From Rhodocyclaceae bacterium (GTDB lineage Bacteria > Pseudomonadota > Gammaproteobacteria > Burkholderiales > Rhodocyclaceae), in assembly GCA_030682175.1 (NCBI GenBank), contig JAUXOM010000111.1, forward strand, positions 1 to 64,000: a stretch of DNA of 64,000 bases, read 5' to 3'. The notes below the pieces were generated by a model that saw only the letters and a program-made list of their open reading frames with translations, was not told the origin of the DNA and ran no database searches. The position numbers and the translations under genes were made by a program. How positions within the stretch are numbered: position 1 is the stretch's first letter; each line of letters opens with the position of its first letter. Shown piece after piece: positions 38,582 to 49,067 of the stretch.

Positions 38582-39007
38582 ATGGCCGAAGAGTTTCAGC
38601 AAAAACAGTTTTCCCCTTACGTTCCCAAGAAGAACGAGGAGTACATGAGCGCGAAGCAACTCGCGCATTTCCGGAAAATTCTGGATACTCTCAAACTCGA
38701 ACTGGCGGGCGACATAGAGCGCACGGTACATACCATGCAGGATGAGGCAACGGTATTTGCCGACCCGAATGACCGGGCCAGCCAGGAATCCGATATCGCC
38801 CTCGAACTGCGCAATCGCGACCGCGAACGCAGACTGATCAAGAAGATCGACGAGTCGATCAACCTCATCGAAGAGGGTGAATATGGTTACTGCGAAAGTT
38901 GCGGTGTTGAAATCGGCCTGAAACGCCTGGAAGCGCGCCCGACCGCAACCATGTGCATCGATTGCAAGGAACTCGAAGAGCGCAGGGAGAAACAAATAGC
39001 GAAGTGA
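38582..39007 (+). CDS. dksA: RNA polymerase-binding transcription factor DksA
   Basis: Works with ppGpp in stringent control by inserting a coiled coil into the RNA polymerase secondary channel. 141 residues with coiled-coil tip DPNDRASQESD (the functional D-x2-D-x3-A form) and zinc finger CESC...CIDC. GGAGCAAAG precedes the ATG at 38582; the frame extended upstream overlaps lysE-type coding and is not used. Confidence 0.95.
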   Translation: MAEEFQQKQFSPYVPKKNEEYMSAKQLAHFRKILDTLKLELAGDIERTVHTMQDEATVFADPNDRASQESDIALELRNRDRERRLIKKIDESINLIEEGEYGYCESCGVEIGLKRLEARPTATMCIDCKELEERREKQIAK

Positions 39008-39099
39008 AATTACGCCATTTGCTTTCGGCGTAAGCCAGCGTCTTCGTGCAGCGCAGTCAAGTACGGCGACCGAAGCCCCATAGCCAAACAAAACCAAAC

Positions 39100-39127
39100 A
39101 AAAAAGGACGCCAAGGCGTCCTTTTTT
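39100..39127. terminator. Bidirectional intrinsic terminator between dksA and pnp
   Basis: Six A, stem GGACGCC-AA-GGCGTCC, then six T. It reads as a rho-independent terminator on both strands and lies between the convergent dksA and pnp genes, closing the long minus-strand cluster. Confidence 0.93.
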
Positions 39128-39149
39128 GTTGTCCTGCCCTGGCGCTTGC

Positions 39150-41261
39150 TTAATGCGCCGCGGCCTCACCAGAGGGTTCGGCCAACAATGCCTTCATGGA
39201 CAGGCGCACGCGACCCTTGTCATCGGTCTCGATGACCTTGACGCGAACCAGCTGGCCTTCCTTCAGATGATCGGCAACGGCATTGACGCGCTCGTTGGCG
39301 ATCTGGGAAATATGCAGCAGACCATCCTTGCCCGGCATGATCTGAACGATCGCGCCGAAATCAAGCAGACGCAGCACCGTGCCTTCGTAGATCTTGCCGA
39401 CCTCGACTTCCGCGGTGATGTCCTCGATGCGTTTCCTGGCGACCTGCGCGGCATCGGAATTGACGGACGAGATGGTCACGGTGCCATCTTCACCGATGTC
39501 GATGACGCAACCGGTTTCTTCCGTCAGGGCACGGATGACTGCACCACCCTTGCCGATGACATCACGGATTTTTTCCGGATTGATCTTGATCGTGATCATG
39601 CGTGGAGCATAATCGGAGACATCCACACGGTGGCCGCCCATCGAGGCATTCATGATGCCGAGAATGTGCAGACGCGCTTCATTGGCCTGCGCCAGTGCGA
39701 CCTGCATGATCTCCTTGGTGATGCCCTGAATCTTGATGTCCATCTGCAGCGCGGTGATACCAGCTTCGGTACCCGCCACCTTGAAGTCCATGTCACCCAG
39801 GTGATCTTCGTCGCCGAGGATATCGGTCAGCACGGCAAAACGGTTGCCGTCCTTGATCAGGCCCATGGCGATGCCTGCCACATGCGCCTTCAGCGGCACA
39901 CCGGCATCCATCAGGGCGAGCGAACCGCCGCACACCGAAGCCATCGAAGAGGAACCATTCGATTCGGTAATCTCGGACACCACGCGCATCGAATAGCTGA
40001 AATCTTCCGGAGACGGCAGTACGGCAAGCAGGGCGCGCTTGGCAAGGCGGCCGTGGCCGATCTCACGACGCTTCGGGGTGCCGACGCGGCCGGTTTCGCC
40101 CGTCGCGAAAGGCGGCATGTTGTAGTGGAGCATGAAGCGGTCACGATGCTCGCCTTGCAGGGCATCGATGATCTGCTCATCGCGGCCGGTACCCAGCGTG
40201 GCGATGACCAGTGCCTGGGTTTCACCGCGGGTAAACAACGCCGAACCGTGGGTGCGTGCCAGCACACCGTGGCGGATGGCAATCGGGCGCACGGTACGCG
40301 TATCGCGACCGTCGATACGCGGTTCGCCATTAAGAATCTGGCTGCGCACGATCCTGGCTTCAATATCAAAAATCAGGTTGCCGACAGAGGTTGTATCAGG
40401 GGCACCGTCACCGGTGCACACCGCCTCGATGACCTTGTTCGAGATCTCGCGGCACTTTTGGGTGCGCGCTTGCTTGCTGGTGATGCGATAGGCTTCGCGC
40501 AGATCGGCTTCGGCCAATGCCACGACCTTGGCAATCAGGGCTTCGTCCTTGGCCGGCGGCTGCCAGTCCCACTCGGGCTTGCCAGCCTCTTCAACCAGTT
40601 CATTGATGGCCTTGATGGCTGCCTGCAACTGCTCGTGGCCAAAAACGACGGCACCCAGCATGACCTCCTCGGACAGTTCCCGGGCTTCGGATTCAACCAT
40701 CAGCACGGCTGCCTGAGTACCGGCAACGACGAGATTAAGCTTGCTCTCGACCAACTGGCTGAACGTCGGGTTCAGCACATACTGGTCAGCGATGTAGCCA
40801 ACCCGCGCGGCACCGATCGGGCCGCTGAAGGGAATGCCGGAAATCGCCAGCGCCGCCGAAGCGCCGATCATCGCCGGAATGTCCGGATCGACTTCGGGAT
40901 TGCTCGACAGCACGTGAATGATGACTTGTACTTCGTTGTAAAAGCCGTCGGGGAACAGCGGACGGATCGGACGATCGATCAGCCGCGAAGTCAGGACCTC
41001 CTTCTCGGAGGGGCGTCCCTCGCGCTTGAAGAAACCGCCCGGGATGCGGCCGGCAGCATAGACTTTTTCAATATAGTCGACCGTCAGCGGGAAGAAGTCC
41101 TGACCGGTCTTGGCGACATCTTTGGCGACGACCGTGGCGAGCACGACGGTGTCATCGACGTTGACCAGCACGGCGCCAGTTGATTGGCGCGCGATCTCGG
41201 CAGTTTCCAGCGTCACGGTATGGGCGCCGTAGGCAAAGCTTTTCTTGATGGGTGTCAGCAC
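39150..41261 (-). CDS. pnp: Polyribonucleotide nucleotidyltransferase (PNPase)
   Basis: 3'-5' phosphorolytic exoribonuclease, a degradosome component; 703 residues. Two RNase PH domains ([40 protein letters not shown], with [18 protein letters not shown] at the active site), KH domain ([15 protein letters not shown]) and S1 domain ([20 protein letters not shown]). GTG at 41261 is used, 6 bases after AAGGA, giving MLTPIKKSF. Two leader hairpins precede it, one enclosing the Shine-Dalgarno. Confidence 0.96.
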   Translation of the reverse strand: MLTPIKKSFAYGAHTVTLETAEIARQSTGAVLVNVDDTVVLATVVAKDVAKTGQDFFPLTVDYIEKVYAAGRIPGGFFKREGRPSEKEVLTSRLIDRPIRPLFPDGFYNEVQVIIHVLSSNPEVDPDIPAMIGASAALAISGIPFSGPIGAARVGYIADQYVLNPTFSQLVESKLNLVVAGTQAAVLMVESEARELSEEVMLGAVVFGHEQLQAAIKAINELVEEAGKPEWDWQPPAKDEALIAKVVALAEADLREAYRITSKQARTQKCREISNKVIEAVCTGDGAPDTTSVGNLIFDIEARIVRSQILNGEPRIDGRDTRTVRPIAIRHGVLARTHGSALFTRGETQALVIATLGTGRDEQIIDALQGEHRDRFMLHYNMPPFATGETGRVGTPKRREIGHGRLAKRALLAVLPSPEDFSYSMRVVSEITESNGSSSMASVCGGSLALMDAGVPLKAHVAGIAMGLIKDGNRFAVLTDILGDEDHLGDMDFKVAGTEAGITALQMDIKIQGITKEIMQVALAQANEARLHILGIMNASMGGHRVDVSDYAPRMITIKINPEKIRDVIGKGGAVIRALTEETGCVIDIGEDGTVTISSVNSDAAQVARKRIEDITAEVEVGKIYEGTVLRLLDFGAIVQIMPGKDGLLHISQIANERVNAVADHLKEGQLVRVKVIETDDKGRVRLSMKALLAEPSGEAAAH

Positions 41262-41266
41262 AGCAA

Positions 41267-41310
41267 TTCCTTTCAAAAAGGAAGCCGGCACAGCCTGCAG
41301 CTGCACCGGC
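41267..41310 (-). promoter_or_regulatory. Two hairpins in the rpsO-pnp leader
   Basis: An 11-bp stem (41284-41294 with 41300-41310, two G-U pairs) is followed by a perfect 7-bp hairpin TTCCTTT/AAAGGAA (41267-41273 with 41277-41283) whose downstream arm contains the pnp Shine-Dalgarno. In E. coli the pnp leader hairpin is cut by RNase III for PNPase autoregulation; a like role is inferred. Confidence 0.6.
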
Positions 41311-41339
41311 ACAGCAATCGGGTAACGAGAACAGCAGTG

Positions 41340-41609
41340 TTACTTGCGGAGGCCAAGGCGCGCAATCAGCTCACGATAGCTGTCGGCATTTTTTCCCTTG
41401 AGATAATCGAGCATCTTGCGGCGCTGGCTCACCATTTTGAGCAGGCCGCGACGGGAATGGTGGTCCTTGACGTGTGCCTTGAAGTGACCGGTGAGGTCGT
41501 TGATACGGGCAGTCAGCAAAGCGACTTGCACTTCGGGGGAACCCGTGTCGCCCTGGGCACGCTGGAAATCGGTAACAATTTTCGCCTTGGCGGCGGTATT
41601 AATGGCCAT
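41340..41609 (-). CDS. rpsO: 30S ribosomal protein S15
   Basis: 89 residues, the standard length; [39 protein letters not shown] and C-terminal LGLRK are S15 signatures. Binds 16S rRNA early in small-subunit assembly. Start at MAINTAAK (41609); the five codons upstream are leader. Sits in the conserved truB-rpsO-pnp order. Confidence 0.96.
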   Translation of the reverse strand: MAINTAAKAKIVTDFQRAQGDTGSPEVQVALLTARINDLTGHFKAHVKDHHSRRGLLKMVSQRRKMLDYLKGKNADSYRELIARLGLRK

Positions 41610-41806
41610 GTTGTTTTCTCTCAAACGCTGGATAGGAAACAGGCGCCGCCCCGGTTTGATAGAGCACCGCGCCCACGAAAGTGAATTTCCAGTATTGGCA
41701 TTGCCATTGGGGTAATGCCGTAACTGAAACTCGCCGTCATTGCTTTCGGCAAGGCCGGCGATTATACCCGCCGTTAACCCGAATATTCAAATGCTTGCCC
41801 ATGTTT

Positions 41807-42724
41807 TCACCGGCAAACGTCGGCCGCAGTGGCCATCAGACGCTTCGGCCGCAACCAGCCATCTGCTGAAATTTCACCAAGGCCGAAAAAACCGCGCGGT
41901 CCGGTGAGGCGACAGCGCGCAGCGGGTGCTGCGGCCCAGCGAATCGGCTGGCCAAGCAACAGGTGCGCAACATCCTGCTCCGGCAACAACACGGCAGGCA
42001 GGTCCGCCAGAAGTGCATCCGGCGGCATCAGCAATTCATCCCGCCGCGCTGCCGGCAGGTTGTCAATCGATTCAAGGGAGATGGCATTTCGCACATCCAG
42101 CATCCCGACCCGTGTGCGCCGCAGTGCGGCAAGGTGCGCACCGCAACCGAGCGCCTGACCAATATCCGCCGCCAGGGTGCGCACATAAGTCCCCTTGCTG
42201 CAGGCCACCGCCAGATTGAAGCGATCACCCGACCAGGCAGACAATTCAAGAGAATGAATGGTGATCGCGCGCGGCGTGCGCGCCACCTCGATGCCTTGCC
42301 GCGCCAGTTCGTATAGCGGCGTGCCATCACGTTTCAATGCGGAATACATCGGCGGAACTTGTTGCTGGAGCCCCATGAAGCGTGGCAGCACGGCACGCAC
42401 CTGCGCCGCGTCTACAGTCACCGGACGAGTTTCCAGTACGCGGCCTTCCGCATCTGCCGTATCGGTAACCACGCCGAGTTGCACCGTGGCGCAATAGCCT
42501 TTGTCGGCATGCAACAGTTCACCGGCAAACTTGGTGGCCTCGCCAAAACACAGGGGCAGCAGACCGGTCGCCAAAGGGTCGAGCGTGCCGGTATGCCCGG
42601 CTTTGGCCGCATTGAACAAGCGCCGCGCCTGTTGCAAAGCGGCGTTCGAACTTATGCCAAGCGGCTTGTCAAGCAACAACACCCCGTCCACCTTGCGGCG
42701 TGGCGGCCGGCGCGGGGCGTTCAT
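41807..42724 (-). CDS. truB: tRNA pseudouridine(55) synthase TruB
   Basis: Forms the universal pseudouridine 55 of tRNA. 305 residues; catalytic Asp in GHTGTLDPLATGLL, with KPLGISSNAAL, SALKRDGTPLYELAR and SKGTYVRTLAADIG. Start at 42724 (MNAPRR) 3 bases after AAGGAG. It follows rbfA across an R3 repeat. Confidence 0.95.
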   Translation of the reverse strand: MNAPRRPPRRKVDGVLLLDKPLGISSNAALQQARRLFNAAKAGHTGTLDPLATGLLPLCFGEATKFAGELLHADKGYCATVQLGVVTDTADAEGRVLETRPVTVDAAQVRAVLPRFMGLQQQVPPMYSALKRDGTPLYELARQGIEVARTPRAITIHSLELSAWSGDRFNLAVACSKGTYVRTLAADIGQALGCGAHLAALRRTRVGMLDVRNAISLESIDNLPAARRDELLMPPDALLADLPAVLLPEQDVAHLLLGQPIRWAAAPAARCRLTGPRGFFGLGEISADGWLRPKRLMATAADVCR

Positions 42725-42741
42725 TGCTCCTTCAGGAAACA

Positions 42742-42811
42742 CGCCGGGCCGCCCCAGGCGTTGCTTGGCCCCCTGCGGGGGGAGAACGCTGCACGGCAGC
42801 GTTGGGGGGGA
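42742..42811 (-). repeat. R3 operon-internal repeat (rbfA/truB)
   Basis: Minus-orientation copy from TCCCCCCC to GGGGCGGCCCGGCGT, ending 17 bases before the truB start; contains the inner hairpin AACGCTGCCGTGCAGCGTT. Confidence 0.8.
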
Positions 42812-42815
42812 GTGC

Positions 42816-43214
42816 TCATTGCTCGCCGCTGGAGGCGTCGGCAGCCACGACCTCGTCGATCAGGCGTGACAGCCGGCTGCCGCGCTCAACGGACGCGTCG
42901 TAGGTGAAGTGCAACTCGGGGATATGGTGGATGCGCAGACGCCGGCCAAGTTCGCGCCGCAGAAAGATGGCAGCGTGTCCCAGGCCCTTGGCGATGTCCT
43001 TGGCGCGCTCCGCCCCGGCCAGGGAAGTGTAGAAAACCTTGGCATGGGTGTAATCGGAGGTTACCTCGACATCGGTGATGGTGAGCAGCGGCAATACCTC
43101 CGCCACACGGGGATCTTTCACCTGCCGCAGCAATTCCGTCAGATCGCGGCGGATCTGCTCGGCAACGCGGTCGCTGCGGGAAAATCCGTGCCCATGGGCT
43201 TGCCGTGTCACCAT
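42816..43214 (-). CDS. rbfA: Ribosome-binding factor A
   Basis: Small-subunit maturation factor, 132 residues, KH-type fold: RSDRVAEQIRRDLTELLRQV, VTSDYTHAKVFY and the IHHIPELHFTYDASVERG strand. Located between infB and truB as in most bacteria, but separated from each by an R3 repeat. Confidence 0.95.
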   Translation of the reverse strand: MVTRQAHGHGFSRSDRVAEQIRRDLTELLRQVKDPRVAEVLPLLTITDVEVTSDYTHAKVFYTSLAGAERAKDIAKGLGHAAIFLRRELGRRLRIHHIPELHFTYDASVERGSRLSRLIDEVVAADASSGEQ

Positions 43215-43227
43215 CGCCTATGCCCTC

Positions 43228-43321
43228 GCCGGGCAGCCCCAAGAGGGCATCCGCCCCCCGGTCACCGCTTCGGGTGATTTCAAGGGGGGCAGCGAGCCGG
43301 GTATGCGAGCGTGCGGGGCCA
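43228..43321 (-). repeat. R3 operon-internal repeat, long form (infB/rbfA)
   Basis: About 94 bp from ATGGCCCCGCACGCTCGC to GGGGCTGCCCGGC, 13 bases before the rbfA start. Shares with the 52.8-kb copy an inner hairpin ATCACCCGAAGCGGTGAC. Confidence 0.85.
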
Positions 43322-43331
43322 TAGATTATTC

Positions 43332-45911
43332 TTACAGGCTGCGGGCGACTTCCTGGATCTCGAACACCTCGAGATGGTCGCCTTCGTTGATGTCATTGTA
43401 GTTTTTCAGCGACAGGCCGCACTCGAAGCCTTCCTTCACCTCGCGCGCGTCATCCTTGAAGCGCTTGAGCGAATCGAGTTCGCCGGTATGGATCACCACG
43501 TTGTCACGCAGCAAACGTACCTGGGCAGAGCGTTTGACGACACCGGATGTCACCATGCAACCCGCCACCGCACCGACCCTGGAGATACGGAAGACCTGGC
43601 GAATCTCGACCATACCGAGCACGTGCTCGCGCTTTTCGGGCGACAGCATGCCCGTCAGGGCCGCCTTCACTTCATCAACCGCATCGTAAATGACATTGTA
43701 GTAGCGAATATCGACCCCGAAGTTTTCGGCAGCCTTGCGCGCACCGGCATCGGCGCGGGTGTTGAAGCCAATGATGACGGCCTTGGACGCCTGGGCAAGG
43801 TTGACGTCGGACTCGGAAATGCCACCGACCGCCGCGTGAATGACTTTGACCTTGACTTCGTCGGTCGACAGCTTGACCAACGACTGCGCGAGCGCTTCTT
43901 GCGAGCCTTGCACGTCGGACTTGATGATCAGCGCCAGGGTCTTGACTTCGCCCTCGCCCATCTGCTCGAAGATATTCTCCAGCTTGGCGGCCTGCTGCTT
44001 GGCCAAGCGCACATCGCGGAATTTGCCCTGCCGGAACAAGGCAATCTCGCGCACCTTCTTTTCGTCGGCCAGCGCCATCGCTTCGTCTCCCGCGGAAGGC
44101 ACATCCGACAAGCCCTGGATTTCGACCGGAATCGATGGACCGGCGGCATCGATCGGCCGCCCGGTTTCATCGAGCATGGCCCGCACACGACCAAACACTT
44201 GTCCGCACAACAGCACGTCACCGCGCTTCAAGGTACCCGACTGCACCAGCACAGTCGCCACCGGACCCTTGCCTTTATCCAGGCGCGCCTCGATGACCAG
44301 TCCTTTGGCGAGAGAATCCACGGGGGCTTTCAACTCCAGTACTTCGGCCTGCAACAGGACGTTTTCCAGCAGATCGTCGACCCCTTGACCGGTTTTTGCA
44401 GACACCGCTACAAACGGTACTTCGCCACCATATTCCTCTGGCACCACGCCTTCGGCGACCAGTTCCTGACGGACGCGGTCCGGATTGGCATCGGGCTTGT
44501 CGATCTTGGTCATTGCCACGACCAGCGGTACGTTCGCCGCCTTGGCATGATGAATGGCCTCCTTGGTCTGCGGCATGACACCGTCGTCGGCAGCGACCAC
44601 CAGAATCACGATATCGGTAGCCTTGGCGCCGCGGGCGCGCATCGCCGTAAAGGCGGCGTGACCCGGCGTATCGAGGAAGGTCACCATGCCGCGCGGCGTT
44701 TCGACGTGATAAGCGCCGATGTGCTGAGTAATCCCGCCAGCCTCGCCCGCCGCCACCTTGGCGCGACGGATGTAGTCGAGCAGGGAGGTCTTGCCATGGT
44801 CAACGTGGCCCATCACCGTCACCACCGGTGCGCGCGGTAACAGTTGGCTGTCTTTGTGATCGACTTGCTCGACATCGAGGAAGGCATCCGGGTCGTCAAG
44901 TGTTGCGGCAAAGGCCTTGTGGCCAAGATCCTCGACAACAATCATCGCCGTTTCCTGGTCGAGATGCTGGTTGATGGTAACCATCATGCCCATCTTCATC
45001 AGCGCCTTGATGACCTCGGTGGCCTTGAGCGACATCTTGTGGGCCAGATCGGCCACGGAAATGGTCTCGGGCACATGCACTTCGCGCACGACTTGCTCGA
45101 TTGGCTGGGGCGCAGCGCGGTCTTCTTCATGATGACGGCCGTGGCGTCCGCCCTGTTTGGGCCCACCGCGCCAGCCACCGGTACCACCTTTGGCATCGCC
45201 GCGCGTTTTAATACCGCCACCGCGGCGGTTGCGATCAGCCTCGCTCTTCAGCACAGCAGCCGACTTGGTGTCGGCTTTCTTGCGTGGCGCGGCAGCGGGA
45301 CTGCCGGCCGGTTTGTGCAAGGTGCCGGTGACGGTGGCGCCAGCATCCGCTGGTGCCTGTGCGGCGGATTTTTTCGCCTCCGCGACCTCGGCTTGCGCTT
45401 GCTGTTGAAGCAAACGTGCCTCGGCTTCGGCGCGCGCACGCGCTTCGCGTTCCTGCTTCTCCTTCACTTCGGCAGCCTGGATTGCGGCAAGCTCGGCCTG
45501 GCGACGCGCTTCCTGTTCACGCAACGCTACCTGCTCGGCATCGACGACAACAACCGGAGCCGGTGCGGCCGGAGCGACTTCGGCTACCGGTGCTTCAACG
45601 ACCACATCCGCTTCACGCTTGACGAAAGTACGCTTCTTGCGCACCTCGACCTGAATCGTGCGCGCCTTGCCCGAGGAGTCGGCAGACTTGATTTCAGAAG
45701 TCTGTTTGCGCGTCAGGGTGATCTTGGCCTTCGGCGCGGTCTCGCCATGCGATTTGCGCAGGAATTCAAGCAGGCGCGTCTTGTCTTGCTCGGTCAGCGA
45801 GTCGCTGCCGGTTTTCTTGACCACACCTGCCTTGGCCAATTGTTCGATCAAGGCGCGCGGCGGCATTTTCAGCTCCGCGGCAAATTGGGAAACACTCATC
45901 TGGGTTGACAT
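43332..45911 (-). CDS. infB: Translation initiation factor IF-2
   Basis: GTPase that places initiator tRNA; 859 residues. IF2_N domain at the N-terminus ([20 protein letters not shown]), a long charged Ala/Glu/Arg linker (90-270), GTPase domain with [20 protein letters not shown] and [12 protein letters not shown] (NKID variant TKID), then domains II-IV. AAGGAGGCGAT precedes the ATG. Nine bases after nusA. Confidence 0.97.
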   Translation of the reverse strand: MSTQMSVSQFAAELKMPPRALIEQLAKAGVVKKTGSDSLTEQDKTRLLEFLRKSHGETAPKAKITLTRKQTSEIKSADSSGKARTIQVEVRKKRTFVKREADVVVEAPVAEVAPAAPAPVVVVDAEQVALREQEARRQAELAAIQAAEVKEKQEREARARAEAEARLLQQQAQAEVAEAKKSAAQAPADAGATVTGTLHKPAGSPAAAPRKKADTKSAAVLKSEADRNRRGGGIKTRGDAKGGTGGWRGGPKQGGRHGRHHEEDRAAPQPIEQVVREVHVPETISVADLAHKMSLKATEVIKALMKMGMMVTINQHLDQETAMIVVEDLGHKAFAATLDDPDAFLDVEQVDHKDSQLLPRAPVVTVMGHVDHGKTSLLDYIRRAKVAAGEAGGITQHIGAYHVETPRGMVTFLDTPGHAAFTAMRARGAKATDIVILVVAADDGVMPQTKEAIHHAKAANVPLVVAMTKIDKPDANPDRVRQELVAEGVVPEEYGGEVPFVAVSAKTGQGVDDLLENVLLQAEVLELKAPVDSLAKGLVIEARLDKGKGPVATVLVQSGTLKRGDVLLCGQVFGRVRAMLDETGRPIDAAGPSIPVEIQGLSDVPSAGDEAMALADEKKVREIALFRQGKFRDVRLAKQQAAKLENIFEQMGEGEVKTLALIIKSDVQGSQEALAQSLVKLSTDEVKVKVIHAAVGGISESDVNLAQASKAVIIGFNTRADAGARKAAENFGVDIRYYNVIYDAVDEVKAALTGMLSPEKREHVLGMVEIRQVFRISRVGAVAGCMVTSGVVKRSAQVRLLRDNVVIHTGELDSLKRFKDDAREVKEGFECGLSLKNYNDINEGDHLEVFEIQEVARSL

Positions 45912-45920
45912 ATCGCCTCC

Positions 45921-47405
45921 TTACCTATTTTCATCGGCGAACCAGTGAGCACGCGCGACCGTAATCAAAGCTTTGGCCCGTTCCTCATCGATATCCGTCA
46001 TTTCCATCAATTCATCCACGGCCAGATCGGCCAGTCCTTCGCGGTCGACAATCTCGTGCTGGGCCAGCCTGGCCGCCAGTTGCCGATCCATGCCGTCAAG
46101 GTTGAGCAGATCGTCGGCAACCTTCTCCAGTTCTTCTTCGTTGACGATGGCTTCCGTCAGCAGGATGTTGCGGGCGCGATCACGCAGCGCATTCACCGTT
46201 GCTTCATCGAAAGCCTCGATTTCCAGCATTTCGGCCAGCGGCACATAGGCCACTTCCTCGAGGGTCGCAAAGCCTTCCTGAACGAGAATATCAGCGACTT
46301 CCTCATCCACATCCAGCTTGTCTATGAACAATTGGCGCGTACTCGAAGTCTCCTTCTGCTGCTTCTCCTGGGACTCTTCAACCGTCATCAGGTTGATCGC
46401 CCAGCCAGTCAGTTCGGAAGCGAGGCGCACATTCTGCCCACTGCGTCCGATGGCAATGGCGAGATTGGCCTCATCGACCACGACGTCCATGCTGTGTTTT
46501 TCTTCATCGACAACAATTGAATTCACCTCGGCTGGCGCCAGCGCACCGATGACGAACTGTGCCGGATCGGCGGACCACAGTACGATGTCGACCCGTTCGC
46601 CCGATAATTCATTGGTCACCGCCGTCACACGCGAGCCGCGCATGCCGACGCAGGTGCCGATCGGATCGACGCGCGGATCGTTCGACTTGACGCCAATCTT
46701 GGCCCGCACCCCCGGGTCACGGGCGGCGGCTTTGATCTCCAGCAAGCCATCCTCGATTTCGGGCACTTCGAGCTCGAACAATTTCATGATGAACTGCGGC
46801 GCCGTACGCGACAGGATCAACTGCGGACCACGCGCGCTGCGGTCGATCTTCATCAGCCAGGCGCGCACCCGGTCACCGGGGCGCAGATTCTCTTTCGGAA
46901 TCATTTGATCGCGCGGCAGCAATGCCTCGATGCGACCCGCCTCGACAATGGCGTTACCGCGCTCCATGCGCTTGATGGTGCCAGTGACCAGATGTTCCTT
47001 GCGCGCCAGGAAGTCATTCAATACCTGTTCACGTTCGGCGTCACGAATTTTCTGCAGAATGACCTGCTTGGCCGTCTGGGCGCCAATCCGGCCGAAGTCG
47101 ATCGGCTCGAGCGCCTCTTCGATGAACTCTTCGAGTTGCACATCCGCCACCTGCTCGCGCGCCTCGGTCAGGCCAATCTGCTGGGCGGGAATTTCCACTT
47201 CCTCGTCGTCCAGCACCAGCCAGCGGCGAAAAGCTTCAAAGGTGCCGGTTTCACGATCAATCTCGACGCGCACGTCAGCTTCGTCGTGGATACGCTTTTT
47301 GGTCGCCGAGGCGAGCGCAAGCTCAAGGGCACCGAAGACGATGTCCTTGTCGACGTTCTTTTCCCGCGCCAGAGCATCGACCAGCATCAGCAATTCACGA
47401 CTCAT
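45921..47405 (-). CDS. nusA: Transcription termination/antitermination protein NusA
   Basis: 494 residues: N-terminal RNA-polymerase-binding domain, S1 domain ([20 protein letters not shown]), two KH domains ([40 protein letters not shown]) and two C-terminal acidic repeats (from about residue 360). GGGAG precedes the ATG. Standard position between rimP and infB. Confidence 0.97.
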   Translation of the reverse strand: MSRELLMLVDALAREKNVDKDIVFGALELALASATKKRIHDEADVRVEIDRETGTFEAFRRWLVLDDEEVEIPAQQIGLTEAREQVADVQLEEFIEEALEPIDFGRIGAQTAKQVILQKIRDAEREQVLNDFLARKEHLVTGTIKRMERGNAIVEAGRIEALLPRDQMIPKENLRPGDRVRAWLMKIDRSARGPQLILSRTAPQFIMKLFELEVPEIEDGLLEIKAAARDPGVRAKIGVKSNDPRVDPIGTCVGMRGSRVTAVTNELSGERVDIVLWSADPAQFVIGALAPAEVNSIVVDEEKHSMDVVVDEANLAIAIGRSGQNVRLASELTGWAINLMTVEESQEKQQKETSSTRQLFIDKLDVDEEVADILVQEGFATLEEVAYVPLAEMLEIEAFDEATVNALRDRARNILLTEAIVNEEELEKVADDLLNLDGMDRQLAARLAQHEIVDREGLADLAVDELMEMTDIDEERAKALITVARAHWFADENR

Positions 47406-47446
47406 TTCAATCTCCCGTTCAAATTCCGAATTCAGTTAAAGCCTGG

Positions 47447-47947
47447 TTAAAACTTCGGTACCAGCCGTGCCTTTTCAATGTTGTCGAGCGCAAATTCACG
47501 CTCGACTTCGCCCGTTTTAAGACGCAGGCGACCCTCGACCAAACCGAGGATGACGCCGGAAAAATTGCGCTGGGGGGGGGATGCCCCCTGCCCCCCGGTT
47601 TGCGCCTCCGAGATACGCAGTTTTATTTGCAGTTCGTGTCCGACGAAGCGCTCGAAGTCGGCAGGTTTTTTCAGCGGCCGATCCAGTCCGGGTGAGGAAA
47701 CCTCAAGACGGTCATAGTCGATATTCTCGACCAGGAACAAGCGCGATAACTGATGGCTGACGGCAGAACAGTCTTCAACCGTCACACCAGCGGGTTTTTC
47801 CGCCTGCTCACCAACCGGCGCACCAAGCCCGGCGGGGCGATCAATAAACACGCGCAACAAGCGCGCCCGCGGACTTGTCTCGAAGTCCACGAGTTCATAG
47901 CCCAGCCCTGTAACTGCCTGCTCGATCAACCCTGCCAAATCAGCCAT
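47447..47947 (-). CDS. rimP: Ribosome maturation factor RimP
   Basis: Small-subunit assembly factor, 166 residues. ELVDFETSPRARLLRVFID, VEDCSAVSHQLSRLF and LEVSSPGLDRPLKKPADFER are conserved. A GC-run insertion (47569-47605) encodes GGQGASPPQ in the loop before FSGVILG, which relatives lack. Start at MADLAGL (47947); further upstream codons fall in the attenuator-like hairpin. Confidence 0.93.
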   Translation of the reverse strand: MADLAGLIEQAVTGLGYELVDFETSPRARLLRVFIDRPAGLGAPVGEQAEKPAGVTVEDCSAVSHQLSRLFLVENIDYDRLEVSSPGLDRPLKKPADFERFVGHELQIKLRISEAQTGGQGASPPQRNFSGVILGLVEGRLRLKTGEVEREFALDNIEKARLVPKF

Positions 47948-47964
47948 ACACTTCTCGCCGCCCC

Positions 47965-47990
47965 AAAAAAAAATGGGCAACTGCCCATTT
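47965..47990 (-). terminator. Intrinsic terminator/attenuator in the rimP leader
   Basis: On the minus strand the stem AAATGGGC-AGTT-GCCCATTT runs into a run of T ending 17 bases before the rimP start. It may terminate rluB transcription, or attenuate the rimP-nusA-infB operon from a promoter between 47991 and 48131. Confidence 0.75.
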
Positions 47991-48097
47991 CTTCATTTTT
48001 TGCCCCGCCCACCGCCAAAAATACAACTGGCCATGCGCTGGAAAGCGGCTGATTATACAAGTACATGCGCCGCCAAGTAAAGGCCGACAGTCAAACC

Positions 48098-48122
48098 AAA
48101 AGTCGGCGCTGGCGGGACGGCG
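48098..48122 (+). repeat. R1 repeat between rluB and rimP
   Basis: Exact full-length R1 copy, 10 bases past the rluB stop (which is at 48132-48134 on the opposite strand). Confidence 0.85.
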
Positions 48123-48131
48123 GGATTTTTC

Positions 48132-49067
48132 CTATTCCCGGCTTTCCTCGGCAACCTTAAGGACTTTCAACAGAGCCTGTACCTCGTCGATCGTCAGTTC
48201 GCGACTTTGCCCCCGCTTCAGGTTGGAAGGCAGGACAATCGGCCCGTAACGGACGCGCATCAGCCGGCTGACGGTGACACCGACCGCTTCGAACATGCGC
48301 CGGACCTCGCGGTTGCGCCCTTCATCCAGCGTCACGTTGTACCAGTGGTTGGCGCCCTCGCCGCCCGCCGGCCTGAGCCGGATGAACCTGGCCATGCCGT
48401 CTTCGAGTTCAATGCCATCGGTCAATTGCTTCAAGGCCGCCTCATTCACCTCACCCAGCACCCGCACCGCGTATTCCCGGTCGATGCCATAGCGCGGATG
48501 CATCAGGCGATTGGCCAGCGCGCCATCGGTGGTAAACAGCAACAGGCCACAGGAATTGAAGTCAAGCCGGCCGATGGCGACCCAACGTCCGCCCCGCAAG
48601 CGTGGCAGGGCATTGAAAACACTGGGCCGGCCCTGCGGGTCGTCGCGCGAAACGATCTCGCCTTCGGGCTTGTGATAGAGCAACACGCGCGGCACGCGCT
48701 CGGCAAAGTGCAAATTAACCAGCCGCCCGCCGACCTTGACCTTGTCGCTTACGCAGATACGCTGCCCGAGATGCGCCGGCTCGCCATTGACGGCGATGCG
48801 GCCGGCGGCAATCCATTCCTCGATCTCGCGGCGCGAACCCAGGCCGGCATCGGCCAGGGCTTTTTGCAGCTTGACGGTCGGCTGTTCGGTCGCGGTCTGC
48901 GCCTGGCGGGCCGGCTTGTCAGTTCGGGTTGGCGCCCGAAAAGGCGTCGCTTTGCGCGGAGTTGTTTTCGCTGGCGCCGACTTCGCTGATCGGCTGCCCG
49001 TCGGACTGCGCGGGGCTGGCGGCGATTTCGTTTTCTGGCGTTGCGGGGGTTTCATCGGGTTTTGCAT
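48132..49067 (-). CDS. rluB: 23S rRNA pseudouridine(2605) synthase RluB
   Basis: 311 residues. S4 RNA-binding domain ([22 protein letters not shown], about 65-110) then the RsuA-type catalytic domain with [17 protein letters not shown] (catalytic Asp) and [17 protein letters not shown]. The first 60 residues are disordered and very basic. No start codon lies between the S4 domain and 49055, so the 5' end must overlap scpB by 137-149 bases in another frame; starts at 49067 or 49055 are possible. Confidence 0.92.
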   Translation of the reverse strand: MQNPMKPPQRQKTKSPPAPRSPTGSRSAKSAPAKTTPRKATPFRAPTRTDKPARQAQTATEQPTVKLQKALADAGLGSRREIEEWIAAGRIAVNGEPAHLGQRICVSDKVKVGGRLVNLHFAERVPRVLLYHKPEGEIVSRDDPQGRPSVFNALPRLRGGRWVAIGRLDFNSCGLLLFTTDGALANRLMHPRYGIDREYAVRVLGEVNEAALKQLTDGIELEDGMARFIRLRPAGGEGANHWYNVTLDEGRNREVRRMFEAVGVTVSRLMRVRYGPIVLPSNLKRGQSRELTIDEVQALLKVLKVAEESRE

